Positions 26,590 to 35,465 of a stretch of 64,000 nucleotides of DNA are shown one piece after another. The DNA lies in NCBI RefSeq assembly GCF_003417065.2, contig NZ_QVLT01000004.1:144861-208860 (forward strand), written 5' to 3'. The translations under genes and the position numbers were made by a program. The number at the start of each line of letters is the position of its first letter. Positions within the stretch are counted from its first letter, which is position 1. The notes beneath the pieces were generated by a model. That model was given only the letters and a program-made list of their open reading frames with translations, was not told the DNA's origin and ran no database searches. Source of the DNA: Hymenobacter lapidiphilus (lineage in GTDB: Bacteria > Bacteroidota > Bacteroidia > Cytophagales > Hymenobacteraceae).

Positions 26590-27618
26590 TCAGCTCAGGT
26601 CGGCCAGGAAAGCCATGGTGTCTACACCGTCGGCGTAGTCGGCGAGGCCGGGGTGCTGGGCCCGGCCGAAGGCGAAGGAGCCCGGGTACTGTCCGCCGCC
26701 TGATACGAGGCACTGGGTTTGGGCCGCCACGTCGGTGAGTTGGTCGACCTGGTCGACTTCGTTGGTGTAAGTGCTGTAATGCAGCACCGAAATGGGCGAC
26801 ACGAGCCGGGCGCTTTCGGTGAGCAGCAGGAAGCCCGAATCGAGGTGTGGCACGGCATTAACAAGCAAGATGCTCTTGTTGTAGTCGTAGTTGTTTTGGT
26901 AGCGGTTGTGGTGCAGCGCGTGGTGCCAGGGCTGCAGGGCATCGAGCAGCAGCGGGAAATCGTAGCCGACGGGAGCGTATAGCTTGCTCACGTTGCGGCA
27001 GCCCAGGCCATAGTAGCGGAAGATGTCGGCGCCCAGCAGGCCCAGCTCGTGGGGCGTTTCGTGGCCCGTGAGCACGGCTAGGCTGGTGCGGTTGCGCCGG
27101 ATGATGTGGGGCTTCTTGCCGAAATAGTACTCGAAGTAGCGGGCCGTGTTGTCGGAGCCGGTGGCAATGAAGGCGTCGGCGGCGTTGAGGCGTTCCACGA
27201 GCTGCACGGCCTCGGTGAAGCGGGGCTCGATGCTGGTAAGCTCCTGCAATATCCAGCGCATGAGCAGCGTATCGTCGGAGCTGAGCTTGGCCAGCAGCTG
27301 GTGGCCGCTGAGCAGCACGCACAGCGCATCGTGGAAGCCCACCAGCGGAATGTTGCCGGCCATCACCACGCCTACGAGCCGAGGGGCCGGGTCGGGCTCG
27401 GGCCGGTAGCGGCCGGCCCACTGGCGCAGGGGCTCCTCGCGGAGCATTTCGGCTATGCTTTCGAGGGCGGCGCGCACGTTGGGCGCGTCAAACCAAGGAT
27501 TGTTGTTGCGGGCGCGGATGGAAAGTTCGGTTAGCTCCTCGGCCTGAGCCGGGGCGAGCAAAGCGGCGAGGCGCTGGCCCAGGGCCACAAAAGCGGCAAG
27601 GCGGTCGGCGTGCATCAT
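26590..27618 (-). CDS. LuxC-like acyl-CoA reductase
   Basis: 342 residues from MMHADRLAAFVALGQ. The same frame stays open to 28155, but that extension overlaps the opposite ferredoxin gene and is not protein-like. It resembles the LuxC acyl-CoA/acyl-phosphate reductase family of the aldehyde dehydrogenase fold: GVVMAGNIPLVGFHDALCVL, AFIATGSDNTARYFEYYFG, and GADIFRYYGLGCRNVSKLY, whose Cys may be the nucleophile. It would reduce an activated fatty acid to an aldehyde. Bacteroidota often carry it beside a dicluster ferredoxin, as here (divergent, gap 198 bp), suggesting a shared redox pathway. There is no luciferase nearby. Confidence 0.85.
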   Translation of the reverse strand: MMHADRLAAFVALGQRLAALLAPAQAEELTELSIRARNNNPWFDAPNVRAALESIAEMLREEPLRQWAGRYRPEPDPAPRLVGVVMAGNIPLVGFHDALCVLLSGHQLLAKLSSDDTLLMRWILQELTSIEPRFTEAVQLVERLNAADAFIATGSDNTARYFEYYFGKKPHIIRRNRTSLAVLTGHETPHELGLLGADIFRYYGLGCRNVSKLYAPVGYDFPLLLDALQPWHHALHHNRYQNNYDYNKSILLVNAVPHLDSGFLLLTESARLVSPISVLHYSTYTNEVDQVDQLTDVAAQTQCLVSGGGQYPGSFAFGRAQHPGLADYADGVDTMAFLADLS

Positions 27619-27732
27619 GGAAAGACAGAGCTGAAAGAGCAGGAGGGAAGGAAAAATGGTCGGCAAGTGCGAAAAACAAAATCGGCGGCCCGAAATTACA
27701 TAGCATATATCAAGGGGTGTACAGGTAATCCC

Positions 27733-27740
27733 TACTTTTG
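27733..27740 (+). promoter_or_regulatory. Predicted -7 box of the ferredoxin gene
   Basis: TACTTTTG fits TAnnTTTG, 76 nt upstream of the ATG at 27817. Confidence 0.5.
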
Positions 27741-27816
27741 CCTTTCCGTATCCTGCCTCCGGCCGCTTACGTACCTTGCATACCCGATTTTCTCTCCCTA
27801 ACGATTCCCCGAGGCT

Positions 27817-28167
27817 ATGGCCATCATGATAACCGACGAGTGCATCAACTGTGGTGCCTGCGAACCGGAATGCCCCAACACTGCTATTTACGAAGGTGGT
27901 GCCGCCTGGCGCTGGGCCGACGGCACCAGCCTGAAAGACGTGCAGCTCGACGGCGGCCAGACCGTAGTGGGCGTAGCGCCCCAAACGCCGGTTTCCGACG
28001 AGTACTATTACATCGTATCGGATAAGTGCACCGAGTGCGTGGGTTTCCACGAGGAGCCCCAGTGCGCCGCCGTCTGCCCCGTCGACTGCTGCGTGGACGA
28101 CCCCGACTACCGCGAATCGCAGGAAAAGCTGCTCGCCAAGAAGCAGTGGCTTCACCAGGAGGCCTAA
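27817..28167 (+). CDS. 4Fe-4S dicluster ferredoxin
   Basis: 116 residues. Two [4Fe-4S] motifs are visible: [12 protein letters not shown] near the start, and a second one with an insertion in the loop ([20 protein letters not shown]). Between them is a 40-residue spacer. This is the YfhL/Alvin-type arrangement with a long second loop. It transfers electrons in the cytoplasm; the partner may be the divergent acyl-CoA reductase. A strong hairpin follows. Confidence 0.93.
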   Translation: MAIMITDECINCGACEPECPNTAIYEGGAAWRWADGTSLKDVQLDGGQTVVGVAPQTPVSDEYYYIVSDKCTECVGFHEEPQCAAVCPVDCCVDDPDYRESQEKLLAKKQWLHQEA

Positions 28168-28186
28168 AAAGAGTTCGTGCTCAGCT

Positions 28187-28257
28187 CAGAATCAACCGAA
28201 GCGAAAGCCCCTGATACCAGCACGGATGTCAGGGGCTTTGCGCTTCGGCTGATTCTG
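28187..28257 (+). terminator. Long hairpin terminator after the ferredoxin gene
   Basis: A stem of nearly 30 bp: CAGAATCAACCGAAGCG and AAGCCCCTGA (28187-28214) pair with TCAGGGGCTT and CGCTTCGGCTGATTCTG (28229-28257). There are three mismatches or bulges. Confidence 0.8.
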
Positions 28258-28320
28258 TGGCTCTGAAAGGGACAACTCCGCTTCGCTGTCTGCCGGGTAT
28301 TTCGGCCTCACCTGTGCGGC

Positions 28321-29484
28321 TTAGGTGCCGCAGTTGAAATACTTATCGTGGGCTGATTCGGGGATGAGGCGGAATTGACTGAGCAGCATGATGGGCCAGC
28401 GGAGGCGGCGGATAAGCGCGTAGTTGTTGGGGTAGGAGCGGAAGGTGGTGGGTGACGTGGCCACAATTTGCTCGAACTCCTCGCGGCTCAGGCCCAGACG
28501 CTTGATGCAGAGGTTGATGACCTTCTCATCCTCGATGCTGTTGATATGCCGCACCTTCTCCAGCGCCTCAGTCCGCGGTAGCTGCCCCGAGCGGACAAGG
28601 GCCGAATAGTTGAATAGCCGACGGTCGATGTTGAATTTGGTGCGGTTGAGGTAGTAGATGACGCTTTGGTAGAGGTCGTCGAAGTAATGGGCGCCGGGGT
28701 TCACCCAATCGAGCTCCTTTTGCAGCAGCTCGTCTACATCGGCGCGCACGTAATCCACGTGATAGAGCAACGTGACGGTTTTGATGCGGCGGATGAAGGC
28801 GTAGTAGAACATTTCCTTCAGATCGAGGTGGAAGCCCGGGTCGGCAGGTTTCCAGGGGCGTAGCGGCACGGTGCCAAACTGCTTGTGCACGGCCTTCAGG
28901 TACTTGCCGTCGAGGTAGTTCCAGCTCAGCGGCGCAATGCCCTCGGTGCGAAACGACTGCCCGATAATGATGCGCTGAATGCCTTCCTTGGCGGCCACGC
29001 CGTAGAGGGCTGTGGCAATGCCTACATCGGTGCCCTGCTCCATATCGGGCACCGAAGCCTTCAGAAAGGCAATCTTAAGGTCTTTGGATTCGCGCCAGTC
29101 GGAGGTGATGGTACGCATTTCCACGCCCAGCTTGCGGCAGGCCTTGGCCATATTCTCGCCGGCTATGGGGTTGCCGAAACCGTCGTTGAAATGAACTGCC
29201 AGCGGGCGTAGTCCCAGCTTTACCACGCAGTACCAGAGCGTAAACGACGAGTCGCGGCCCCCACTAACGCCTAGTACGCAGTCGTAGGGGCGGCCCCGTC
29301 CGAGGCGCTTCATGTCGGCCGTCATGGCCTGTACGTGCCGTTCGCCGGCCTCGCCCAACGGGCAGGCGCGGTCCATTTTGTCGTGCAGCTTGCAGAAGTT
29401 ACACTCCCCCCGGGCATCGAAAACAATGCCGGGTACGGTAGTGTCCATAATGCAGCGGCTGCATTGCTGGTAGAGGTCGGCCAT
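28321..29484 (-). CDS. N-acetyl sugar amidotransferase (WbpG-like PP-loop enzyme)
   Basis: 387 residues. It resembles the family (TIGR03573) that converts an N-acetyl sugar to an acetamidino sugar using ammonia and ATP. An N-terminal cysteine set (Cys8, Cys11, Cys28, Cys31; CSRCIMDTT and ECNFC) probably binds zinc. The ATP-pyrophosphatase PP-loop is LGVSGGRDSSFTLW (about 71-84). In Pseudomonas, WbpG-type enzymes obtain ammonia from HisH/HisF-like partners. No such gene is present here; instead a nitrilase-family hydrolase lies 52 bp upstream in the same operon. The product may be a surface sugar modification. Confidence 0.88.
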   Translation of the reverse strand: MADLYQQCSRCIMDTTVPGIVFDARGECNFCKLHDKMDRACPLGEAGERHVQAMTADMKRLGRGRPYDCVLGVSGGRDSSFTLWYCVVKLGLRPLAVHFNDGFGNPIAGENMAKACRKLGVEMRTITSDWRESKDLKIAFLKASVPDMEQGTDVGIATALYGVAAKEGIQRIIIGQSFRTEGIAPLSWNYLDGKYLKAVHKQFGTVPLRPWKPADPGFHLDLKEMFYYAFIRRIKTVTLLYHVDYVRADVDELLQKELDWVNPGAHYFDDLYQSVIYYLNRTKFNIDRRLFNYSALVRSGQLPRTEALEKVRHINSIEDEKVINLCIKRLGLSREEFEQIVATSPTTFRSYPNNYALIRRLRWPIMLLSQFRLIPESAHDKYFNCGT

Positions 29485-29536
29485 TCAAAAACAGTAGCGT
29501 GAGAGTCGAAATGCGGGGTAGGGGAATGTTGGTAGG

Positions 29537-30478
29537 TTAACGGGTGGGGGCTGGCAGTTCATCGAGCCGAAAGCCCTTGCGGGCCAGCATCTGCCCGATT
29601 TGAGTGCCTTGTTCGGCGCGTACCGGCCGGGGCAGATCGGCTACCACGAGCTGGCCGGCAAACTCGTTGAACACGCCCTGGGCCCGGATGCCGCCCGCAT
29701 CGACGGCCAGCGAGCAGCCGATGCTCTTTTTGCCCTCGTAGGGCCCGCCCACAATGTAGCCCACCGACGTGGTGCCCACCACGCTCACGTTATAGAGCTG
29801 GGCCAGAATGGAATAGGGCTTGATCCACTTTTCGCTGTACGGGTCGTGCTCCTCGGTGATGGAGTAATCCACGGTCCAGGACGAAGGGGAGAGGATAAAC
29901 TCGGCCCCCATACGGGCCAGCGTGTGACCGATGGCCAGACCGTCGAGGAAGTTGTCGGCGCAGATGTTGACGCCGATTTTGCCCAGCGGCGTGTCCACTA
30001 CATTTAGCGTCTGGCCCACTGCATAGAAAGGCAGCTCAACTTCTAGCAGGTTGATCTTGTGGTATTTGCAGATGATGTCGCCGGATGGGTTGATGAGCAG
30101 GGCGGCGTTGTAGTTGCGGCCGTCGGGCGCGCGCTCGGTGAGGCCGGCGCACACGTAGAGGCCGTGCTGGCGGGCGGCCTCGCAAAGGCGGTCGGAGTAG
30201 AGGCCGGGAATGGGTTGGGCCTCGGTGAGGGCGCTGGGGTGCGTCCAGGCGAAATCGAGGGTTTCGGGCAGCAGCACCAGCTCGCAGCCCTGGGCGGCGG
30301 CATCGGCCATCATCTGCTCGGCCCGGAATAGGTTGCGCTCGGGCTCGCCGCCCTCTACCAGCAGCTGGCCCAGGCCCACGCGCAATGAGCCGGCAAAAGC
30401 CGGGGCCGTAGGCAGCACGGCAGACGGGGGCGTAGCTGGCCGGGCAGCGGAAGGTTTGCGGAAGGTGAAAAGAGCCAT
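29537..30478 (-). CDS. Carbon-nitrogen hydrolase (nitrilase superfamily)
   Basis: 313 residues. The Glu-Lys-Cys triad is visible as Glu72 in LVLLPETLDF, Lys141 in CKYHKINLLEVE and Cys173 in GVNICADNF. It hydrolyses an amide or nitrile. The first 30 residues are Pro/Ala-rich and unlike the family core, so an internal start is possible. Its stop is 52 bp before the amidotransferase gene in the same direction, so the two are probably co-transcribed. The nitrilase fold supplies ammonia from glutamine in glutamine-dependent NAD synthetase, and an analogous role for this protein is an inference. Confidence 0.85.
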   Translation of the reverse strand: MALFTFRKPSAARPATPPSAVLPTAPAFAGSLRVGLGQLLVEGGEPERNLFRAEQMMADAAAQGCELVLLPETLDFAWTHPSALTEAQPIPGLYSDRLCEAARQHGLYVCAGLTERAPDGRNYNAALLINPSGDIICKYHKINLLEVELPFYAVGQTLNVVDTPLGKIGVNICADNFLDGLAIGHTLARMGAEFILSPSSWTVDYSITEEHDPYSEKWIKPYSILAQLYNVSVVGTTSVGYIVGGPYEGKKSIGCSLAVDAGGIRAQGVFNEFAGQLVVADLPRPVRAEQGTQIGQMLARKGFRLDELPAPTR

Positions 30479-30660
30479 AGGCCAGCAGAAGCGACGACGA
30501 AAGCAGAGAAATGGCCTACAGAAAGGGCTTCCAGCAGAAGCACCACCCTCTAATATTCTACAGAAGCTTCAAAAATAAACAATCGACACGGTTGTAACAC
30601 CCCCTACAGCCAGGAAAGGCCAAGTAATTCCGGTAGTTTCCGGCCCCGGCCCGAAATAGC

Positions 30661-30668
30661 TACTTTTG
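30661..30668 (+). promoter_or_regulatory. Predicted -7 box of valS
   Basis: TACTTTTG fits TAnnTTTG, 31 nt upstream of the ATG at 30700. Confidence 0.6.
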
Positions 30669-30699
30669 TGCCCGTATTCGCCCCGATTTTTCCCGACCG

Positions 30700-33408
30700 A
30701 TGACCATCGCCAAAACCTATACGCCCGCCGACGTTGAAGCCAAATGGTACCAGCGCTGGCAGGAGCAGGGCTTTTTCAAAGCCAAGGCCAACCCCCGCAA
30801 GCAGCCCTACTCGGTCGTGATTCCGCCGCCCAACGTGACGGGCGTGCTGCACATGGGCCACATGCTCAATAATACCATTCAGGATGTGCTGGTGCGCCGG
30901 GCCCGGATGCAGGGCTTCGAGGCCTGCTGGGTGCCCGGCACCGACCACGCCTCCATTGCCACCGAGGCTAAAGTAGTGGCCTTGCTCAAGGAGCAGGGCA
31001 TCGAGAAAAAGGACCTGACCCGGGAGCAGTTTCTGGAGCACGCCTTTGCCTGGAAGGAAAAGTACGGCGGCATTATTCTCGAGCAGCTCAAGCAACTGGG
31101 CGCCTCCTGCGACTGGGACCGGACCCGCTTCACGATGGAGCCCGCCCTGACCGACGCGGTGCTGCGCGTATTCGTCGACCTGCACCAGAAGGGCCTCATC
31201 TACCGCGGCGTACGCATGGTCAACTGGGACCCGCTGGGCCAAACCGCCCTGTCCGACGAGGAGGTTATCCCGAAGGACGTGATGGCGAAGATGTACTACC
31301 TGAAGTACGAGATAGTAGGAGCAACAAGCTCCAAGCCACAAGCTGCAAGTGCAGAAGCAGACAAACAGAACGAAAGCTTGCCGCTTGAGGCTGACAGCTT
31401 GCAACTCACAATAGCTACTTCCCGCCCGGAAACCATTATGGCCGACGTGGCGGTGGCGGTGAACCCGAACGACCCGCGGTATCAGCACCTGATTGGGCAG
31501 AAGCTGCGGATTCCGCTGCTGGGCCGCGAAATTCCGGTTATTGCCGACGAGTACGTGAGCATCGATTTCGGGACCGGGGCACTGAAGGTGACGCCGGCCC
31601 ACGATTTGAACGACTACGAGCTGGGCGTGAAGCACAACCTGCCCGTCATCGACATTCTCAACAACGACGGCACGCTCAATGAAAAAGCGGTGCTGTATGT
31701 GGGCCAGGAGCGCTTTGCGGCCCGCCGCAACATCGTGAAGGACCTGGAGGAAGCCGGCCATTTGGTGAAGGTAGAGGAGTACGCCAGCATCGTGCAGACC
31801 TCGGAGCGCACCAAGGCTGTAATTGAGCCGCGGCTGAGCATGCAGTGGTTCATGAAGATGGAGCACCTGGCTAAGCCCGCCCTGGAAGTAGTCGAGAACG
31901 ATACCGTGCAGCTGCACCCGGCCAAGTTCAAGAACACCTACCGGGTGTGGATGGAGAACGTGCGCGACTGGTGCATCTCGCGCCAACTGTGGTGGGGCCA
32001 GCAGATTCCGGCCTACTACCTGCCCGACGGCACCTACGTGGTGGCCCTCACGCCCGACGAGGCGCTGGCCCAGGCCCGCCAGCAGCCCGGCAACGAGGCC
32101 TTGACGGCCGCCGATTTGCGCCAGGATGAGGACGTGCTCGATACCTGGTTTTCGTCGTGGCTGTGGCCGATTTCGGTGTTTGATGGGTTTGAGGACCCCG
32201 ATAATGCTGACGTCAACTACTTCTACCCGACCAACGACCTGGTAACCGGCCCCGATATTCTGTTTTTCTGGGTAGCCCGCATGATTATGGCCGGCCTGGA
32301 GTTTCGCAAGGAGGTGCCGTTCAAAAACGTGTACCTGACGGGTATTGTGCGCGACACCCAGGGCCGCAAGATGAGCAAGCAGCTCGGCAACTCGCCCGAC
32401 CCGCTCGACCTGATTGCCCAGTTCGGGGCCGATGGCGTGCGTACCGGCATGCTGTTCTCGGCCCCGGCCGGCAACGATTTGCTGTACGATGAGAAGCTGG
32501 TGGAGCAGGGTCGAAACTTTACCAACAAGCTCTGGAATGCCTTCCGCCTGAGCCAGGGCTGGGAGGTAGATACCGCGCTGCCCTTCGCCAACGACAAGGC
32601 CGTGGAGTGGTTCGGGGCCCGCCTGCAGGCGGCCATTGCCGAGATGGACGAGCACTTTACGAAGTTCCGGATTTCGGATGCGCTCATGACGGTGTATAAG
32701 CTGGTCTGGGACGACTACTGCTCGGTGTATTTGGAGATGATCAAGCCCGCTTACCAGGCTCCCATCGACCCCGAAACCCTGCGCCACACTAGCGCCTACC
32801 TCGAAACGCTGCTACGCCTGCTGCACCCGTTTATGCCCTTCATCACGGAGGAAATCTGGCATGAGCTGAAGGAGCGCGGCCCGAAAGAGTACGCCTGCGT
32901 GGCTGCTTGGCCCAAGCCTCATCCCGTGGCCGACGCGCCCGCGCTGCTGGCCCGCATGGCTCAGGCGCTGGAAATCGTGGGCGGCGTGCGCACCATCCGC
33001 AACCAGAAGGGCCTCGGCCCCAACAAGCCCCTGCTGCTGGCCGCCAAAACCACCGACGCCACGCTGCAAAGCCTGTTGACCGACTACGCCGGTATCATCC
33101 GCAAGCTTGCCGCCCTCACCGATATTTCGGTGGTGGAGGCCGCCCCGGCCGCGGCCGTAGGTTTCGTGGCCGGCGGCGCCGAGTTCTTCGTGCCCCTCGA
33201 AGGCCAGATTGACCTCGGAGCCGAAAAGGAGCGCTTGCTAAAGGAGCTGGAATACGCCCAGGGTTTCCGCGACTCGGTGAGCAAAAAGCTGAGCAACGAG
33301 AAATTCGTGGCCAACGCCAAGCCCGAGCTGGTGGAGCGCGAGCGGCAGAAGCTGGCCGACGCCGAAGCCAACATGGCGGCGCTTGAGCAGCAGCTGGCGG
33401 GACTATAG
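30700..33408 (+). CDS. valS: Valine-tRNA ligase with an in-frame repeat insertion
   Basis: 902 residues. It charges tRNA-Val and edits mischarged threonine. The HIGH signature is HMGH (51-54) within NVTGVLHMGHMLNN. The editing (CP1) domain includes ATSRPETIMADVAVAVNPND. The KMSKS loop is KMSKQ (557-561). The anticodon-binding domain follows, and the C-terminal coiled coil (about 840-902) is complete. About 30 residues at 206-238 (TSSKPQAASAEADKQNESLP and following) have no counterpart that I know of in the family. Their DNA is a degenerate inverted repeat of the intergenic CAAGCTGCAAGCC family. The insertion is in frame and lies between strands of the editing domain, so activity may be preserved. 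Confidence 0.96.
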   Translation: MTIAKTYTPADVEAKWYQRWQEQGFFKAKANPRKQPYSVVIPPPNVTGVLHMGHMLNNTIQDVLVRRARMQGFEACWVPGTDHASIATEAKVVALLKEQGIEKKDLTREQFLEHAFAWKEKYGGIILEQLKQLGASCDWDRTRFTMEPALTDAVLRVFVDLHQKGLIYRGVRMVNWDPLGQTALSDEEVIPKDVMAKMYYLKYEIVGATSSKPQAASAEADKQNESLPLEADSLQLTIATSRPETIMADVAVAVNPNDPRYQHLIGQKLRIPLLGREIPVIADEYVSIDFGTGALKVTPAHDLNDYELGVKHNLPVIDILNNDGTLNEKAVLYVGQERFAARRNIVKDLEEAGHLVKVEEYASIVQTSERTKAVIEPRLSMQWFMKMEHLAKPALEVVENDTVQLHPAKFKNTYRVWMENVRDWCISRQLWWGQQIPAYYLPDGTYVVALTPDEALAQARQQPGNEALTAADLRQDEDVLDTWFSSWLWPISVFDGFEDPDNADVNYFYPTNDLVTGPDILFFWVARMIMAGLEFRKEVPFKNVYLTGIVRDTQGRKMSKQLGNSPDPLDLIAQFGADGVRTGMLFSAPAGNDLLYDEKLVEQGRNFTNKLWNAFRLSQGWEVDTALPFANDKAVEWFGARLQAAIAEMDEHFTKFRISDALMTVYKLVWDDYCSVYLEMIKPAYQAPIDPETLRHTSAYLETLLRLLHPFMPFITEEIWHELKERGPKEYACVAAWPKPHPVADAPALLARMAQALEIVGGVRTIRNQKGLGPNKPLLLAAKTTDATLQSLLTDYAGIIRKLAALTDISVVEAAPAAAVGFVAGGAEFFVPLEGQIDLGAEKERLLKELEYAQGFRDSVSKKLSNEKFVANAKPELVERERQKLADAEANMAALEQQLAGL
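31320..31415. repeat. Degenerate inverted repeat embedded in valS
   Basis: AACAAGCTCCAAGCCACAAG on the left is mirrored, with mismatches, by CTTGCCGCTTGAGGCTGACA and GCTTGCAACTCAC on the right. The unit matches the intergenic repeat at 22242-22327. Confidence 0.65.
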
Positions 33409-33433
33409 AACTCGTTCGTTTGTGCAGATCAGG

Positions 33434-33468
33434 CCAGCCGGTTGCTCGTTGAGCGGCCGGCTGGTTTT
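33434..33468 (+). terminator. Terminator after valS
   Basis: CCAGCCGG (33434-33441) pairs with CCGGCTGG (33457-33464), followed by TTTTG. Confidence 0.8.
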
Positions 33469-33528
33469 GTTTAACCGGTATATAGGTCCGTAGAACAGGG
33501 GGAGACGTATTATCGCAACACTGCTATA

Positions 33529-33536
33529 TATATTTG
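33529..33536 (+). promoter_or_regulatory. Predicted -7 box of the sensor kinase gene
   Basis: TATATTTG fits TAnnTTTG and ends 5 nt before the GTG start codon at 33542, consistent with a leaderless message. Confidence 0.55.
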
Positions 33537-33541
33537 GCGCA

Positions 33542-35377
33542 GTGAAAACGCTTCTCCTTGCCTTTGCGTGTTGTGTATGCCTGGCCAGCCCATCGTGGGC
33601 GAGCGGCACCAGTGTTTATGCCGACAGCCTGCTGCGGCGGCTGGCCTATTCACGCCCCGATACCAGCCGTGTAAATCTGCTGATTCTGCTGGCCTGGGAC
33701 CGGACCGACGACAACCCGGTGGTGGCCATTCAATATGGGCAGCGGAGCCGCCGGCTGGCCCACACGCTGAATTTCTCGCGGGGCGAGTGCCGCTCGCTAC
33801 TGATGCTGGGGTGGGCCTTTCTGCGGACCGGTAACTATCCTACAGCCGTGCAGTCGATGCAGGCAGCGCGGCGCCTGGCCGAACGGGTCAACTACCAGGG
33901 CGGCCAGATTCACGCCGACAATGGCATGGGCTACGCTCACCTGGAGCAGGGTAGTCCCCGGCTGGCGCTGCGCTACTTATTTAGGGCAGTGCGCCGCGCT
34001 CAGGCCATCAACGATAAGGTACTGCTGACGCCTGTTCCGGGCAACATCGGGCAAGCCTACCTGCAGCTAAACCGGCCCGACTCGGCCTTGCACTACGTTA
34101 AGTGGGGCTACCAGCTTGACCTGGAGCAGCACGACTGGCACAGCGAAATCGGGGATTTGGCGATTTTGGGCGATGTGGCGGCGCAACAGGGCCAACCGGC
34201 CCAGGCCCGCTTCTATTACCAGCGTTGCATCAGGCGGGCCTACGGCCGGCCGGTGGCGTATGCGCTATGCCAGGCCTGGCTGGGGCTGGCCCGCCTGGCC
34301 CGGCAGCAGGGCCAGTTGGGTCCGGCGCTGGCATATGCCCAACGGGCCCTGGACGCCAGCCAGGTCGGGGGGTACGCCAAGGGGGTGCTTATGGCCAGCG
34401 AAGTGCTGGCCGACCAGTATGAAGTCCTCGGCGATACGGTCCGCGCCTTCGTGCACCTGCGCCGGGCCAGTACCACCACCGGCCGGCTGTTCAGCCTCAA
34501 TCGCCAGGTGCAGGTGCAGGCGCTCGATTTCAGCGAGCAGCTGCGCCAGCAGGAGCAGGGCGACGAGCTGCAGGAGCAGCAGCAGCAACGCCGGCAGAAC
34601 CTGCTGGTAGGCAGCTTGCTGCTGCTGCTGGCTGGCGCCGGCGTGGGCTACCTGCTGATTAGCCGGCAGCACCTGCGCCGCGAGGTGGCGCTGGTGCAGG
34701 AACGCCAGCAGCTGGAACGGCGCTACGCGGGCGAAATTCTGCAGGTAGAGGAAAAGGAGCGCCGTCGGGTAGGAGCCGACCTGCACGACGGCGTGGGCCA
34801 GCTGCTGTGCGCGGCCCACATGAACCTGGCCGCCCTGCAACAGCACCTAACCCTACACGAGCCGCAGCAACAGTCGCTGCTCGCCACGGCCGTCGCCACC
34901 ATCGATGAGTCGGTGCGCGAAATCCGGAGTATTTCGCATGGGTTGGCACCGGTGGCGCTGCTGGAGCAGGGGCTGGAACCGGCCGCGCAGCAGCTGCTGA
35001 GTCGCCTGCGCTACTCGGCCCCCGAGCTGGCTGCGCGCCTGCACACGGTAGGGCTGCCTGTGCCGGGCTTGCCGGTGGCGGCCCGGGCGCTGGTGTACCG
35101 CATTCTGCAGGAAGCCGTGCAGAACGTGCTGCGCCACGCTCAGGCCACCGAGCTAACTGTGCAGCTGCTGGGCACCGCTACCGATCTGACACTGATGGTG
35201 GAGGATAACGGCCGGGGCTTCGGGCCGGAGGCGGCTGAGGGCTTGGGCATGCATAACATCCGGCTGCGCGCGCGCTACCTCAATGCCCGGCTGCAGCTCG
35301 ATTCGCGGCCCGGCTACGGTACTACACTCACGCTGCTCGTGCCGCTGGAAGCCTCGTTGCCCCCTACGGCGGCTTAA
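33542..35377 (+). CDS. TPR sensor histidine kinase (HisKA_3 type)
   Basis: 611 residues starting with GTG. A signal peptide (MKTLLLAFACCVCLASPSWA) is followed by a periplasmic array of tetratricopeptide repeats (about 40-335) and a transmembrane helix LLVGSLLLLLAGAGVGYLLI (about 358-377). Then come a coiled-coil stalk, a HisKA_3 dimerisation domain with the phospho-acceptor His415 in GADLHDGVGQLL, and an HATPase domain with the G box NGRGFGPEAAEGLGMHNI. This is the common Bacteroidota TPR-NarX-like kinase. A NarL/FixJ response regulator is its usual partner, but none lies next to it, so it is an orphan here. Confidence 0.93.
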   Translation: MKTLLLAFACCVCLASPSWASGTSVYADSLLRRLAYSRPDTSRVNLLILLAWDRTDDNPVVAIQYGQRSRRLAHTLNFSRGECRSLLMLGWAFLRTGNYPTAVQSMQAARRLAERVNYQGGQIHADNGMGYAHLEQGSPRLALRYLFRAVRRAQAINDKVLLTPVPGNIGQAYLQLNRPDSALHYVKWGYQLDLEQHDWHSEIGDLAILGDVAAQQGQPAQARFYYQRCIRRAYGRPVAYALCQAWLGLARLARQQGQLGPALAYAQRALDASQVGGYAKGVLMASEVLADQYEVLGDTVRAFVHLRRASTTTGRLFSLNRQVQVQALDFSEQLRQQEQGDELQEQQQQRRQNLLVGSLLLLLAGAGVGYLLISRQHLRREVALVQERQQLERRYAGEILQVEEKERRRVGADLHDGVGQLLCAAHMNLAALQQHLTLHEPQQQSLLATAVATIDESVREIRSISHGLAPVALLEQGLEPAAQQLLSRLRYSAPELAARLHTVGLPVPGLPVAARALVYRILQEAVQNVLRHAQATELTVQLLGTATDLTLMVEDNGRGFGPEAAEGLGMHNIRLRARYLNARLQLDSRPGYGTTLTLLVPLEASLPPTAA

Positions 35378-35465
35378 CTTGCGGCCTTGTCCGGCGGTTG
35401 CCTATCAGCCAGCTGGTGGTCTTCGCCGTCCGGCAGTTCTTCTGCCTGATATCCATACCTATATA

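Noticed and set aside
27619..28155. Long N-terminal extension of the LuxC-like frame
   Set aside because: It overlaps the ferredoxin gene on the other strand, its residues are not protein-like, and the family start fits MMHADRL at 27618.
30604..32787. 727-codon open frame opposite valS
   Set aside because: GC-rich codon bias leaves the antisense frame open; the translation has no domain-like pattern and valS is unquestionable.
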